Shown: in pieces, positions 41,208-50,525 of the stretch | How the letters are laid out: each line of letters begins with the position of its first letter | Numbering within the stretch: the first letter of the stretch is position 1 | Assembly: GCF_026967575.1 (NCBI RefSeq) | Contig: NZ_CP114054.1 | Coordinates: 1,364,001 to 1,428,000, forward strand | Reading direction: 5' to 3' | Length of the DNA: 64,000 bases | DNA from: Aurantiacibacter sp. MUD11 | GTDB taxonomy: Bacteria > Pseudomonadota > Alphaproteobacteria > Sphingomonadales > Sphingomonadaceae | Program-made: the position numbers and the translations under genes | Notes under the pieces: model-generated | Databases searched by the model: none | Told to the model about the DNA's origin: nothing | Seen by the model: the letters and a program-made list of their open reading frames with translations, nothing else

Positions 41208-42962
41208 TCAGATCATTCCGCGTGCCATATCGCCGGGTGGCGGCGCATCGTCGCCCGCGTCGCGCATGGCTTCGGCAAAGGCGCGATCCTGCGACAGGTA
41301 GACCTTGCCGTTCAGCTCGTCGACGAAATGGGTGCGTTGCAGCTTGTCCATCACCGGCCCCTTCACTTCGGACAGGTGCAGCTTGATCCCGGCATCCTTC
41401 AGGCGGTGATTGATCGCCTCCAGGCTTTCCAGTCCCGATGCGTCGATCGCGTTGACCGCGCTCGCCATCAGGATGACGTGGCGCAGTTCGGGCCGCTCGG
41501 CGACCTCTTCCAGCACGTATTCCTCCAGCCAGCGGGCATTGAGGAAGGTCAGGCTCTCGTCGATGCGGATGGACAGCACGTGCGGCACGGTGATGACATC
41601 GTGCCGCTTGATGTTGCGGAAATGCTCGGTTTCCGGAACGCGGCCGACGATGGCGGCGTGCGGGCGGCTGGTGCGCCAGAGGTAGAGCATCAGGCCAACC
41701 ACGACGCCCGCGATCACGCCCATTTCCACGCCTGCCAGCAGGGTAATGAGGATCGTCGCCATGTGCGCGGAGAAATCGCCCTTGGAATAGGTCCACAGCT
41801 GGCGCGGGGTCTTCAGGTCCACCAGGCTCAGCACAGCGACGATGATCGTTGCGGCCAGCGTGGCGATGGGCAGCGAGAACAGCAGCGGCGTGAGGAACAG
41901 CGAGGCGAGCGCGATGCCGACGGCGGTATAGGCACCGGCGGCAGGCGTCTGCGCCCCGGCGTCGAAGTTCACCACCGAGCGGGCGAAGCCGCCGGTTACC
42001 GGGTAGCCGCCCGAAAAGGCGCTGGCGATGTTGGACGCGCCAAGGCCGATCAGTTCCTGGTCGGGCGAAATGCGCTGGCGACGCTTGGCGGCCAGCGTCT
42101 GCGCGACGGATACCGATTCCACGAAACCGATGATGGAGATCAGCAGCGCCGGGATGAAGAGCTGCTGGATCAGCGACAGGTCGGTCGACGGCACGGCGAA
42201 GGGCGGCAGGCCGGAGGGGATTGCGCCGGTGATGTTCACCCCGCGCGCGGCAAGGTCGAAGGCCATTACCGCGAGGATGCTCACGGCCACGGCCGCCACC
42301 GGCCCCGCCTTGGCGGCGATGTCCGCGGCGCGGGCGCCCATGCCGAACTTCATCAACAGCGGCTTCAGGCCCTTGCGCACCCAGAACAGGAAGATCACCG
42401 CCGGCACGCCGACAGCCAGCGTCCAGACATTTACCTCGCCGAGGGCGGAAAACAGCGAGCCGAGCATCTCGGGCCAGGTGTCGCCGCCGCCGCGCACGCC
42501 GAGGATATGGCGCAGCTGGCTGGTGGCGATGAGGATGCCGCTGGCGGTGATGAAGCCACTGATGACCGGGTGCGACAGCAGGTTCGCGAGAAAGCCCATG
42601 CGCAGCACGCCCAGCACGAACAGCATCACGCCCGACAGGGCGGCCAGGGTAATCGCCGCTTCGAGATATTCCGCGCTTCCCTGCGCCGCCACCGCGCCTG
42701 CGGCACTGGCCGTCATCAGCGAGATCACGGCGACCGGCCCCACCGCCAGCGTGCGGCTGGTGCCGAAAATGGCGTAAGCCACCAGCGGCAGGATCGAGGC
42801 GTAGAGACCCACGACCGGGGGCAGGCCCGCCAGCAGCGCATAGGCAAGGCTTTGCGGGATCAGCATGATGGTAACGATCACCGCCGCCACCAGGTCGCTG
42901 GTCAGCACCTGGCCGTTATAGGTCTTGCCCCATTCCAGGATCGGGAAATAGCGCGCTAGCAT
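41208..42962 (-). CDS. SulP family anion permease with STAS domain
   Basis: 584 aa. The N-terminal SulP domain (about 10-420) starts YNGQVLTSDLVAAVIVTIML followed by IPQSLAYALLAGLPPVVGLY, and contains SRTLAVGPVAVISLM and a long run of membrane helices. The C-terminal STAS domain is about 445-565 (VLSIRIDESLTFLNARWLEE, then NAIDASGLESLEAINHRL). It is a sulfate or bicarbonate-type anion transporter. It is the last gene of the six-gene sulfide operon, 6 nt after the SQR fusion gene, which favours sulfate or a related sulfur anion as substrate, perhaps as an exporter of oxidation product. Confidence 0.92.
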   Translation of the reverse strand: MLARYFPILEWGKTYNGQVLTSDLVAAVIVTIMLIPQSLAYALLAGLPPVVGLYASILPLVAYAIFGTSRTLAVGPVAVISLMTASAAGAVAAQGSAEYLEAAITLAALSGVMLFVLGVLRMGFLANLLSHPVISGFITASGILIATSQLRHILGVRGGGDTWPEMLGSLFSALGEVNVWTLAVGVPAVIFLFWVRKGLKPLLMKFGMGARAADIAAKAGPVAAVAVSILAVMAFDLAARGVNITGAIPSGLPPFAVPSTDLSLIQQLFIPALLISIIGFVESVSVAQTLAAKRRQRISPDQELIGLGASNIASAFSGGYPVTGGFARSVVNFDAGAQTPAAGAYTAVGIALASLFLTPLLFSLPIATLAATIIVAVLSLVDLKTPRQLWTYSKGDFSAHMATILITLLAGVEMGVIAGVVVGLMLYLWRTSRPHAAIVGRVPETEHFRNIKRHDVITVPHVLSIRIDESLTFLNARWLEEYVLEEVAERPELRHVILMASAVNAIDASGLESLEAINHRLKDAGIKLHLSEVKGPVMDKLQRTHFVDELNGKVYLSQDRAFAEAMRDAGDDAPPPGDMARGMI

Positions 42963-42968
42963 GGGCGA

Positions 42969-44555
42969 CTAGATCGCCATGCCCAGCGGTTTGGCCAGCC
43001 ATTCGCGGCCCTTGAGCATGAAGTGCCAATAGACGCTTGGCAGGACATTGGCTTTCAGGTGCCAGGCGGCCTTGCTCGGCTTGGTGCCATCGATAACCCA
43101 GCTGGGGAACGACGGCAGCAGCTTGCCGCCATAGCCGAATTCGGCGAGCACGATCTTGCCGCGCTCCACCGTCAGCGGGCAGGAACCATAGCCGTCATAG
43201 CTGACGTTCGGTTCCTTGCCTTCGAGTACGTTGAGCGCGTTCACGGCCACGACCGGTGCCTGCTTGCGCGCGGCTGCCATGGTCTTGGCATTGGGCGTGC
43301 TGCTGCAATCGCCCAGCGCGAAGACATCGGGATAGCGGGTGTGGCGCAGCGTGTGCTGGTCCACCTCGGCATAGCCGGCCTCGTTCGCCAGCGGGCTGGC
43401 GGCGACCACGGCATTGCCTTCCTGCGGCGGCACGACATGGATCATGTCGAACTCGCGCTCCACCTCGCCCTGGTCGGTGGCGAACCAGGCCTTCCGGGTC
43501 GGTCCGTCGATGCGCACCAGGTTGCTGCCGAAGTTGAGGTTGGCCCCGTAGCGTTCGACATATTGCATCAGGGCGGGGACATAGTCGGCCACGCCGAACA
43601 GCACCGCGCCCTGGTTGTGGAACTCCACCTCGATATCCGGCAGCACGCCGCGGTGCTCCCATTCGGAGCAGGACAGGTACATCGCCTTCTGCGGCGCACC
43701 CGCACATTTGATCGGCATGGGCGGCTGGGTGAAGATGGCGCGGCCCTTGTCCAGGTGATGCACCAGCTCCCAGGTATAGGGCGCCAGGTCATAGCGGTAG
43801 TTGGAGGTGACACCGTTCTTGCCCAGCGTCTCTTCGAGGCCTTCGATCTTTTCCCACGCCAGCCGGTTGCCCAGCGCGACGATCAGCAGGTCGTAGGTGA
43901 CCTTGCCGCCATCGCCGTAGAGCACGGCCTTGTTGTCGGGATCGAACCCGGTGACCTCGGCCTTCAGCCAGGTCACGCCGTCGGGCATGACCACCGCCTC
44001 GGGCCGGTAGGTGGCTTCCTTGGGGAAGACCCCGCCGCCCACCATGGTCCAGCCAGGCTGGTAGTAATGCACCTCGCGCGGCTCGATGATGGCGATATCC
44101 AGGTCCGGCTCGCGCGCCAGCAGCGATGCGGCAGTCGCGATGCCGGCGGAGCCACCGCCGGCGATGACGATCTGGTGATGCGATTTCTCGGTGGTCATGG
44201 TCCGCTCCTTGCCGGCCTGCGCCGCGATGCTGCGCGACGCCTGATAGATCTTGCCCGACCGATTGCCGGTGCGGCAGTAGGCCAGCACCGGACCGGGCAG
44301 GTCGTGCATCGCGCGGGCGAAATCGCCCTTCTGCATGTCGATCGGATGGGCATCGTCCACGGGTATGTGGCGTACTTCCAGCCCGCAGGCCTGCGCGGCG
44401 GCAGCCACGCTGGCGAAATCCGGCTGGCCGGGATCCTCGCCATCGGGTCGGTTGCAGATGATCGTACGGAACCCCGCATCGGCCAGCGCCTGCACCTCTT
44501 TGGGGAGGACCTGGCCTGTGACCGAAATGGCCTCGTCGATGCGGGTGATGTCCAC
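42969..44555 (-). CDS. DUF442 phosphatase/sulfurtransferase-like domain fused to sulfide:quinone oxidoreductase
   Basis: 528 aa, two domains. Residues 1-115 are DUF442 (TIGR01244), a cysteine-phosphatase-like sulfurtransferase domain with VLAYCRTGNRSGK (Cys 94). Residues about 125-528 are an FAD-dependent SQR: IAGGGSAGIATAA (FAD), then MPIKCAGAPQK (Cys 284) and YGSCPLTVERGK, the two conserved SQR cysteines, with DVFALGDCSSTPNAKT. The C-terminal LPSFPSWV and KGREWLAK segments are membrane-associating in this family. It should oxidise sulfide to persulfide/polysulfide and pass electrons to quinone; the fused domain may accept or hydrolyse the persulfide. It lies in the operon with an MBL dioxygenase. 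Confidence 0.9.
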   Translation of the reverse strand: MDITRIDEAISVTGQVLPKEVQALADAGFRTIICNRPDGEDPGQPDFASVAAAAQACGLEVRHIPVDDAHPIDMQKGDFARAMHDLPGPVLAYCRTGNRSGKIYQASRSIAAQAGKERTMTTEKSHHQIVIAGGGSAGIATAASLLAREPDLDIAIIEPREVHYYQPGWTMVGGGVFPKEATYRPEAVVMPDGVTWLKAEVTGFDPDNKAVLYGDGGKVTYDLLIVALGNRLAWEKIEGLEETLGKNGVTSNYRYDLAPYTWELVHHLDKGRAIFTQPPMPIKCAGAPQKAMYLSCSEWEHRGVLPDIEVEFHNQGAVLFGVADYVPALMQYVERYGANLNFGSNLVRIDGPTRKAWFATDQGEVEREFDMIHVVPPQEGNAVVAASPLANEAGYAEVDQHTLRHTRYPDVFALGDCSSTPNAKTMAAARKQAPVVAVNALNVLEGKEPNVSYDGYGSCPLTVERGKIVLAEFGYGGKLLPSFPSWVIDGTKPSKAAWHLKANVLPSVYWHFMLKGREWLAKPLGMAI

Positions 44556-44567
44556 GTTCGCGCGCTC

Positions 44568-44978
44568 CTAGTCCAGCTTCATCACCTTCGCCGCCGCCAT
44601 GCCGACCAGCAGGGAGACAACGAAGATGGCGGCGCCGACCGGCTCGATCGCCAGCGCGGCGAAGCCGGGTCCGGGGCACAGGCCCGCGACGCCCCAGCCC
44701 ACGCCGAACAGCGCGGCGCCGCCGATCAGTTCGGGGGTCAGGTCGGTGCGGCTGGGCAGCGCGAACATTTCCTCGAACATCGGGCGCGACATGCCGGGCA
44801 CGAAGCGCCAGGCGATGGCCATCACGACCAGCGCCCCGCCCATGACGAAGGCCAGCGTCGGGTCCCAATCGCCGAACAGGTCAAGGAAGCCGCGTACGCG
44901 GGCAGGATCGGTCATCCCGCCAAGCGACAGGCCGGCACCAAAGATCACGCCGGCTAGGAGGGCTATCAGTCCGCGCAT
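44568..44978 (-). CDS. YeeE/YedE family sulfur transporter, half 2
   Basis: 136 aa with about four hydrophobic segments. Family features are GVIFGAGLSLGGMTDPARV, FVMGGALVVM, and GVGWGVAGLCPGPGFAAL with the conserved cysteine in GLCPGP. Such small YeeE/YedE proteins (DUF6691 type) act in pairs, as half-size versions of the thiosulfate carrier YeeE/TsuA. Its partner is the 149-aa gene two positions upstream. It lies 2 nt after the DUF2892 gene and 12 nt before the SQR fusion. It probably moves thiosulfate or another sulfane species. Confidence 0.88.
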   Translation of the reverse strand: MRGLIALLAGVIFGAGLSLGGMTDPARVRGFLDLFGDWDPTLAFVMGGALVVMAIAWRFVPGMSRPMFEEMFALPSRTDLTPELIGGAALFGVGWGVAGLCPGPGFAALAIEPVGAAIFVVSLLVGMAAAKVMKLD

Positions 44979-44980
44979 GG

Positions 44981-45184
44981 TCAGCGCTTCCCGCAGGTGT
45001 TGATGCCCAGCGGCAGATAGGCCGGGCAGAAGCCGACCAGGCTGGTGAGGATGAACACCGCGGCAACGCCGTAGGCGACCCAGACCCAGGTGCCGGTGAT
45101 GGTACCGGTTACCGCGAACACGATCAGCACGACCGCGACGACGATCCGGAGAATCCGGTCGAGAGAACCCATGTTGTTGCTCAT
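44981..45184 (-). CDS. DUF2892 small membrane protein
   Basis: 67 aa. [20 protein letters not shown] is the family start (YgaP-like membrane domain without the rhodanese). A second hydrophobic segment ends in [20 protein letters not shown], the characteristic CPxYxPxGxxT motif with two cysteines. In other bacteria this domain is attached to rhodanese sulfurtransferases, and here it stands alone inside the sulfide operon between the two YeeE/YedE genes. Start and stop overlap or abut its neighbours. It probably takes part in sulfane-sulfur handling at the membrane. Confidence 0.9.
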   Translation of the reverse strand: MSNNMGSLDRILRIVVAVVLIVFAVTGTITGTWVWVAYGVAAVFILTSLVGFCPAYLPLGINTCGKR

Positions 45185-45630
45185 TGCAGAACCTCCAGAT
45201 TGAAAGCGTTCATGATGGCGACCGTTGCTATGCCGGCAGCCATGAAGGTGAGCGTTGCGACGATCGAGCGGCCGGACAGGCGGCTCATGCCGCAGACGCC
45301 GTGACCGCTGGTGCAGCCGCTGCCGATACGCGTGCCGAAGCCGACCAGCAGGCCGGCGATGATCAGCGGCACGGGGCCGGCAAAGCTCGGGTCCATCCCG
45401 CCATTGACCATGGCAATCGCCAGCGCGCCCAGCGGCAGGCCGATGATGAACAGCCAGGCGCTGGACCGCGGCATGCCGCTGCCACCCAGGCCCACCGCCT
45501 TGGCGGCGATGCCGGAAACACCGGCGATGCGGCCGAGGCCGAGCAGCATGATGGCGGCGGAGATGCCGATCAGCAGACCGCCGAACAGGCCGTCGAGCGG
45601 GGCAGCGTCAGGAAAGCCGGGGAGCGTCAT
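45181..45630 (-). CDS. YeeE/YedE family sulfur transporter, half 1
   Basis: 149 aa with four to five hydrophobic segments: [20 protein letters not shown], then [12 protein letters not shown], and the motif [20 protein letters not shown] with conserved cysteines, the family's sulfur-relay site. It pairs with the DUF6691-type gene downstream. It overlaps the MBL gene's stop by 4 nt and the DUF2892 start by 4 nt. Probable role: import or relay of thiosulfate or a persulfide intermediate for the oxidation operon. Confidence 0.9.
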   Translation of the reverse strand: MTLPGFPDAAPLDGLFGGLLIGISAAIMLLGLGRIAGVSGIAAKAVGLGGSGMPRSSAWLFIIGLPLGALAIAMVNGGMDPSFAGPVPLIIAGLLVGFGTRIGSGCTSGHGVCGMSRLSGRSIVATLTFMAAGIATVAIMNAFNLEVLQ

Positions 45631-46559
45631 ACCGCGTTCACCGGCAGCTTGAGGTAGGTCACGCCGTTATCGTCAGGCGGCGGCATGCGACCGGCGCGCA
45701 TGTTCACCTGCACCGAAGGCAGGATCAGGCGCGGCATGTCGAGCGTGGCGTCGCGGGCCTCGCGCATCTGCACGAACTCGTCCTCGCTCACGCCGTCATG
45801 CGCGTGAATGTTGCCTTCGCGCTCGGCCGCCACGGTGGTTTCCCAGACGTAGGTATCGCGACCCTTGGGCAGGTAGTCGTGGCACATGAACAGCCGGGTT
45901 TCGGCCGGCAGCGAGAGGATCCGGCGCAGCGAGCGGAACAGCTGGCGGGCATCGCCGCCGGGGAAGTCCGCCCGCGCCGTGCCGTAGTCGGGCATGAACA
46001 TGGTATCGCCCACGAACACGGCGTCGCCGATGACATAGGCGATACAGGCCGGCGTGTGGCCCGGCACATGCAGCACCTCGACCTCGAGGTTGCCGATGTT
46101 GAAGGTGTCGCCGTCGCTGAACAGGTGATCGAACTGCGAACCATCCAGCTGGAATTCGGTACCGGCGTTGAACAGCTTCCCGAACACACCCTGCACGGTC
46201 TTTATATGCTCGCCGATGGCGATCTTGCCGCCCACCTGTTCCTGCAGGTAGGGCGCGGCCGAAAGGTGATCTGCGTGGGCATGCGTTTCGAGCAGCCAGG
46301 TCACTTTCAGATCATTCGATTTCACGAAATCGATAACCTTGTCAGCCGAAAGATGCGAGGTGCGGCCCGAGGACTGGTCGAAATCCAGCACCGAGTCGAT
46401 GATCGCCGCTTCCTTGGTCGCGGGATCGTACACGACGTAACTCACCGTATACGTGGCGCCGTCGAAAAATGCCTCGATTTCGGGGCGGAGCGCGGGGTCC
46501 TGCTGGGCGCGTTCCACCAGCTCCGTTGCAGAGGCAAGAGCCGAATCAGTGGAAGTCAT
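45627..46559 (-). CDS. MBL-fold persulfide dioxygenase-like protein (ETHE1/Blh type)
   Basis: 310 aa from ATG 46559 (a GTG is next to it). Metallo-beta-lactamase fold: [18 protein letters not shown] (metal ligands HxHxDH), [20 protein letters not shown] and [20 protein letters not shown], with a late [15 protein letters not shown]. The THAHADHLS sequence matches the Blh/ETHE1-like group, iron-dependent persulfide dioxygenases oxidising glutathione persulfide to sulfite. It leads the minus-strand operon MBL-YeeE-DUF2892-YedE-SQR-SulP, and a perfect palindrome lies just upstream. Dioxygenase activity is inferred from family and context. Confidence 0.9.
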   Translation of the reverse strand: MTSTDSALASATELVERAQQDPALRPEIEAFFDGATYTVSYVVYDPATKEAAIIDSVLDFDQSSGRTSHLSADKVIDFVKSNDLKVTWLLETHAHADHLSAAPYLQEQVGGKIAIGEHIKTVQGVFGKLFNAGTEFQLDGSQFDHLFSDGDTFNIGNLEVEVLHVPGHTPACIAYVIGDAVFVGDTMFMPDYGTARADFPGGDARQLFRSLRRILSLPAETRLFMCHDYLPKGRDTYVWETTVAAEREGNIHAHDGVSEDEFVQMREARDATLDMPRLILPSVQVNMRAGRMPPPDDNGVTYLKLPVNAV

Positions 46560-46573
46560 CACATAATCCTTTT

Positions 46574-46587
46574 AATTTACGTAAATT
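46574..46587. promoter_or_regulatory. Perfect palindrome operator between sulfide operon and peroxiredoxin-ArsR pair
   Basis: AATTTACGTAAATT, a 14-bp perfect dyad in the 72-nt divergent gap. Two further CTTACG half-like sites lie at about 46610-46625. The ArsR regulator encoded 0.7 kb away is the natural candidate to bind it and control both directions. Confidence 0.7.
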
Positions 46588-46631
46588 GTGTATATGTGTG
46601 CTTACGAAAAAGTCAAGACTTACGAGACCGC

Positions 46632-47264
46632 ATGAGCGACGATACCACCATTTCCCTCCCCCCGCGCATTGGCGACAAGGCGCCGGAGTTCTCTGCCCGC
46701 AGCACGACCGGCGACGTGCGCCTGTCCGACTATCGCGGCCAGTGGCTGGTGCTGTTCTCCCACCCCGCCGATTTCACCCCGGTCTGCTCCACCGAATTCG
46801 TCGCCCTCGCCCGCGCTTCCGGCGAATTCGCCAAGCGCGACTGCGCGCTGATGGGCCTGTCGGTCGACACGCTGTTCTCGCACTTCGCCTGGCTCCACAT
46901 GATCAAGGAGCGCTTTGGCGTGGAAGTGCGCTTCCCGATCATCGAGGACCCGACCATGGTGATCGCCAGTGCCTATGGCATGACTTCGGCCGACGACGCC
47001 GACAGCTGGTCGGTGCGCAACACCTACTTCATCGATCCCGAGGGCACGATTCGCGCAATCACCTGCTATCCGGCCAACGTCGGGCGCTCGGTGCCGGAAA
47101 TGCTGCGCCTACTCGATGCCTTGCAGGCCGCCGATGCGAAATCGGGCCTTGCGCCTGCTGACTGGCAGCCGGGCGACAAGCTGCTGCGCCAGCCCGGCGC
47201 GACGCTGGACGAGGTTTTCGCCGCGAAGGAACCGGGCGACTGGTTCATGCAGGAGCAGGGCTGA
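46632..47264 (+). CDS. Peroxiredoxin (Prx6/1-Cys-like)
   Basis: 210 aa from ATG 46632; the frame extends far upstream but only as antisense of the MBL gene. The peroxidatic cysteine lies in FSHPADFTPVCSTEFVALAR, where TPVCSTE is the Prx catalytic motif. The long C-terminal part (IRAITCYPANVGRSVPEMLR, then WQPGDKLLRQPGATLDEVF) fits the Prx6/AhpE-like long 1-Cys group. It reduces peroxides and possibly inorganic persulfides in the cytoplasm. Its stop overlaps the ArsR start, and both are divergent from the sulfide operon. Confidence 0.93.
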   Translation: MSDDTTISLPPRIGDKAPEFSARSTTGDVRLSDYRGQWLVLFSHPADFTPVCSTEFVALARASGEFAKRDCALMGLSVDTLFSHFAWLHMIKERFGVEVRFPIIEDPTMVIASAYGMTSADDADSWSVRNTYFIDPEGTIRAITCYPANVGRSVPEMLRLLDALQAADAKSGLAPADWQPGDKLLRQPGATLDEVFAAKEPGDWFMQEQG

Positions 47265-47608
47265 TGACCGACGACGCCCTTCTCGACTCGCTGAAAGCCA
47301 TCGCTCACCCCTCGCGCCTGCGCATCCTGCAGGAACTGGCGAAAGGGGAACTGAACGTCGGCGAGATCGAACAGGCGACCGAGATCGGCCAGCCGACGCT
47401 CTCGCAGCAGCTGGCCGTGCTGCGCAAGGCCGGGCTGGTGGACACACGGCGACAGGCGAAGCTGGTCTACTATTCGCTGGAACAGTCCATGCTCGGCTTG
47501 GTGACGGAAACGCTCGGCAGTCTGGTCCCCGATGCCGGGAAAGCAGACGATTCCGGCGCCCGCCGCCGCGCCCAGGGCGCCGCCAATTTCGCCCGCATGG
47601 CAATCTGA
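47264..47608 (+). CDS. ArsR family regulator without cysteines (BigR/SqrR-like position)
   Basis: 114 aa winged helix-turn-helix: LKAIAHPSRLRILQELAKGE, then IGQPTLSQQLAVLRKAGLVD (recognition helix) and LVYYSLEQ. Its place beside SQR and persulfide dioxygenase genes is where the persulfide sensors BigR/SqrR are found, and the fold is similar, but the protein has no cysteine at all. It therefore cannot sense by the BigR-type disulfide or tetrasulfide switch. A C-terminal Arg/Ala-rich tail follows the domain. It probably binds the palindrome at 46574-46587 and represses both divergent units. Confidence 0.88.
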   Translation: MTDDALLDSLKAIAHPSRLRILQELAKGELNVGEIEQATEIGQPTLSQQLAVLRKAGLVDTRRQAKLVYYSLEQSMLGLVTETLGSLVPDAGKADDSGARRRAQGAANFARMAI

Positions 47609-47703
47609 ATCGCGACTGGCGCTTCACGAAGCCGACGCTTTTTGCCAAGAGGCCTGCAAGCGGGGCTGACGACCCCTGCGCGACAAGACAGGACGCCTAA
47701 TCG

Positions 47704-48741
47704 ATGATCCGTAATGACTGGACCCGCGAGGAGATTGCCGAGCTCTTCGACCTGCCGTTCACCGAACTGCTGTTCCGCGCGGCCAGCGTCCACCGCGAAC
47801 ATCACCAGCCCGACCAGGTGCAGCTGTGCACGCTGCTTTCGATCAAGACCGGCGGCTGCCCCGAGGATTGCGGCTATTGCTCGCAAAGCGCCCATGCCGA
47901 CAGTGGCGTGGAAGCGACCAAGCTGATGGACGTGCGCCAGGTGCTGCAGAGCGCGGCGCAGGCGAAGGATGCGGGCAGCCAGCGCTTCTGCATGGGCGCC
48001 GCCTGGCGCAATCCCAAGGATCGCGACATGCCCAAGATCGTCGAGATCGTGAAAGGCGTGCGCGAAATGGGCATGGAAACCTGCATGACGCTGGGCATGC
48101 TCACGCCGCAGCAGGCAGAGCAGCTCGCCGAGGCGGGCCTCGATTACTACAACCACAACGTCGACACCGGTCCGGAATATTACGAGCGTGTCATCACCAC
48201 CCGTAATTACGATGACCGGCTGACCACGCTGAAAAATGTCCGCCAGGCGGGCATCAACGTGTGCTCGGGCGGTATCGTCGGCATGGGGGAGACGCGCGAC
48301 GATCGCGTCGGCTTCGTCCACACGCTGGCGACGCTGGAACGGCATCCCGAGAGCGTGCCGGTGAATGCACTGGTGCCGGTGAAAGGCACGCCGCTGGGCG
48401 ACATGCTGGCCGACACTCCGCTCGCCAAGATCGACGACATCGAGTTCGTCCGCACCGTGGCCGTCGCACGCATCTGCATGCCGATGAGCATGGTGCGCCT
48501 GTCTGCCGGGCGCGAATCCATGAGCGACGCCACGCAGGCCCTCTGCTTCATGGCCGGCGCCAACTCGATCTTCACCGGCGACAAGCTGCTGACCGCGCCC
48601 AATGCGGGCGACGACAGCGATGCCGCGCTGTTCCAGCGCCTTGGCATGAAGGCGATGGAGGGCGAAGAACCGATGCGCGCGGTCGGCGGCTGCTCGGGCG
48701 GCTGCGCGACCAAGCAGAAGGCCGAGGCCGAACTCACCTGA
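47704..48741 (+). CDS. bioB: Biotin synthase
   Basis: 345 aa radical-SAM enzyme that inserts sulfur into dethiobiotin. The 4Fe-4S motif is [15 protein letters not shown] (CxxxCxxC). [33 protein letters not shown] and ICSGG-like [13 protein letters not shown] are the family signatures. [13 protein letters not shown] carries the arginine ligand of the 2Fe-2S cluster. First gene of bioBFDA. A GGGG/CCCC hairpin lies in the 95-nt leader, without an obvious regulator site. Confidence 0.97.
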   Translation: MIRNDWTREEIAELFDLPFTELLFRAASVHREHHQPDQVQLCTLLSIKTGGCPEDCGYCSQSAHADSGVEATKLMDVRQVLQSAAQAKDAGSQRFCMGAAWRNPKDRDMPKIVEIVKGVREMGMETCMTLGMLTPQQAEQLAEAGLDYYNHNVDTGPEYYERVITTRNYDDRLTTLKNVRQAGINVCSGGIVGMGETRDDRVGFVHTLATLERHPESVPVNALVPVKGTPLGDMLADTPLAKIDDIEFVRTVAVARICMPMSMVRLSAGRESMSDATQALCFMAGANSIFTGDKLLTAPNAGDDSDAALFQRLGMKAMEGEEPMRAVGGCSGGCATKQKAEAELT

Positions 48742-48753
48742 TCCCGCGTGTCC

Positions 48754-49911
48754 ATGCTCGATCATATCCGCCACTCGCTCGACAGGATCGCGGCGAAGGA
48801 CCGCACGCGCGTGCTGCGTCCGGCGCAAATGCGCGACGGCGGGCGGCTGGAGCGTGACGGGCGCGAACTGCTGGACTTCTCCAGCAACGACTATCTCGGC
48901 CTCGCCCGCCATCCGCTGCTGGCCGAAACCGCCGCCAACTACGCGCACGAGTTTGGGGCCGGCTCCGGCGCCTCTCGCCTGATCACCGGCACCAGCCCGC
49001 AGCACGAAGCGGTCGAAAGGCATGTCGCCGAGTTCAAGGGCACCGAGACCGCGCTGCTCTTCGCCAGCGGCTGGCAAGCCAATGCGGCGATCATCCCGGC
49101 GCTGGCCAAGGCCGCGCCAAGCTGCGCGATCTTCGCCGACGAACTGGTACACAATTCGATCCACGCCGGCTGTCGCGGCGCGCGCGCCGAAACGCACTTC
49201 TTCGCCCACAACGACATGACCGATCTCGAACGCCTGCTGGCCGAACACGGCCCAGGTGCGGAGGCGCGGCTGATCATCACCGAGAGCGTGTTCAGCATGG
49301 ACGGCGACCGGGCCGACCTGGCCCGCCTCAACGCCTTGGCCGCCCGGTACGATGCCCTGCTCTACGTCGACGAAGCGCATGCCACCGGCGTGCTCGGCGC
49401 GCGCGGTGCGGGACTGACGGCAGACCATCCCGGTGCGCAGGTGGTGATGGGCACATTCAGCAAGGCGCTGGGCAGTTTCGGAGCCTATGTCGCCTGTTCG
49501 GGCCTCATCCGCGACTACCTCGTCAACATGTGCGCCGGCCTGATCTTCTCCACCTCGCCGCCGCCCTCCGTGCTCGGGGCCATGTCGGCAGCACTGGAGC
49601 TCGTGCCGGACATGGATGCGGAACGCGCCCACCTCGCGGCGCTGGGCGACCTGATGCGCGAGGGGCTGGCTGCGCTCGGCTACGACACGCTGGGTTCCAG
49701 CACGCAGATCGTGCCGCTGGTGGTCGGTCCGGAACGCGATGCGCTTTCGCTGGGCGCACACCTGCTCGATGCCGGCATTGCCGCCCTGCCCATCCGTCCG
49801 CCGACCGTGCCCAAGGGCACCAGCCGCATCCGTCTGGCCCTGCGCGCCACGCATTCGCGCGAGGACGTGGAGCGCGTGCTCCGCGCCATCGAGACATGGG
49901 AGCGGCCATGA
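48754..49911 (+). CDS. bioF: 8-amino-7-oxononanoate synthase
   Basis: 385 aa from ATG 48754 (GTG at 48748 is an alternative; neither has a strong ribosome site). PLP-dependent alpha-oxoamine synthase condensing pimeloyl thioester with alanine. Motifs are LLDFSSNDYLGLARHP, GAGSGASRLITGTSPQHEAV, VDEAHATGVLGARGAG, and the PLP-lysine loop MGTFSKALGSFGAYVA. The stop overlaps the bioD start. No bioC or bioH is in the cluster, so pimeloyl supply must be encoded elsewhere. Confidence 0.95.
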   Translation: MLDHIRHSLDRIAAKDRTRVLRPAQMRDGGRLERDGRELLDFSSNDYLGLARHPLLAETAANYAHEFGAGSGASRLITGTSPQHEAVERHVAEFKGTETALLFASGWQANAAIIPALAKAAPSCAIFADELVHNSIHAGCRGARAETHFFAHNDMTDLERLLAEHGPGAEARLIITESVFSMDGDRADLARLNALAARYDALLYVDEAHATGVLGARGAGLTADHPGAQVVMGTFSKALGSFGAYVACSGLIRDYLVNMCAGLIFSTSPPPSVLGAMSAALELVPDMDAERAHLAALGDLMREGLAALGYDTLGSSTQIVPLVVGPERDALSLGAHLLDAGIAALPIRPPTVPKGTSRIRLALRATHSREDVERVLRAIETWERP

Positions 49912-50525
49912 CCGGCTTCATCGTCACCGGCACCGACACCGATGTCGGCAAGACCGTTTTCGCGGCAGGCCTCGCCCAGGCCTTGTGCGCGGCCTACTGG
50001 AAACCCGCGCAGGCCGGGCTGGAGGGCGAGACCGACAGCCGGGCCGTCGCCCGCCTCGCTCCCGCTGCGCTGGTGCTGCCCGAAGCCTACCGCCTCGAAA
50101 CGCCCTGCTCCCCGCACGAGGCTGCACGGATCGATGGGGTGGAGATTGCCGACGATGCCCTTACCCTGCCGCAGAGCGAGCGTCCGCTGGTGGTCGAAGG
50201 CGCAGGCGGGGTGCTGGTCCCTTATCGCGAGGACTTGCTGGCAGCCGACCTCTTCGCCCGCTGGAACCTGCCCGCCATCGTCGTTGCCCGCACGGCACTG
50301 GGCACGATCAGCCACACGCTGATGTCGCTGGAAGCCTTGCGGGCGCGTGGCATCGCGGTGGCCGGCGTGGCCTTCATCGGCGAGGAAGAGCCGGTGGCCG
50401 AAGGCGCGATCACCCGCATCGGCGAGGTATCGCACCTCGGTCGCCTGCCGCGCCTCGACCCGCTGAATGCCGAGACGCTGGCCGAGGCTTTCGCGCAGCA
50501 TATCCGCATGGACCTGCTGGCATGA
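49908..50525 (+). CDS. bioD: Dethiobiotin synthetase
   Basis: 205 aa from ATG 49908, overlapping bioF as ATGA. It starts TGFIVTGTDTDVGKTVFAAG, the BioD P-loop. YWKPAQAGLEGETDS and VVEGAGGVLVPYREDLLAAD (substrate and metal loop) follow, with VVARTALGTISHTLMSLEAL. It closes the ureido ring from DAPA, CO2 and ATP. Somewhat shorter than E. coli BioD (about 225 aa), with the middle trimmed. It overlaps bioA by 4 nt. Confidence 0.95.
   Translation: MTGFIVTGTDTDVGKTVFAAGLAQALCAAYWKPAQAGLEGETDSRAVARLAPAALVLPEAYRLETPCSPHEAARIDGVEIADDALTLPQSERPLVVEGAGGVLVPYREDLLAADLFARWNLPAIVVARTALGTISHTLMSLEALRARGIAVAGVAFIGEEEPVAEGAITRIGEVSHLGRLPRLDPLNAETLAEAFAQHIRMDLLA

Noticed and set aside
41130..42959. 609-codon frame antisense to the SulP gene
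   Set aside because: Composition typical of a shadow frame (Gln/Arg/His/Gly-rich), no domain.
43023..44957. 644-codon frame antisense to the SQR fusion and YeeE genes
   Set aside because: It crosses the ends of two well-supported genes and has no domain.
47609..47703. Riboswitch before bioB
   Set aside because: Only a short GGGG/CCCC hairpin is visible; nothing resembles a known riboswitch class.
47470..49854. 794-codon frame antisense to bioB and bioF
   Set aside because: bioB and bioF are unambiguous; the antisense frame results from third-position GC bias.
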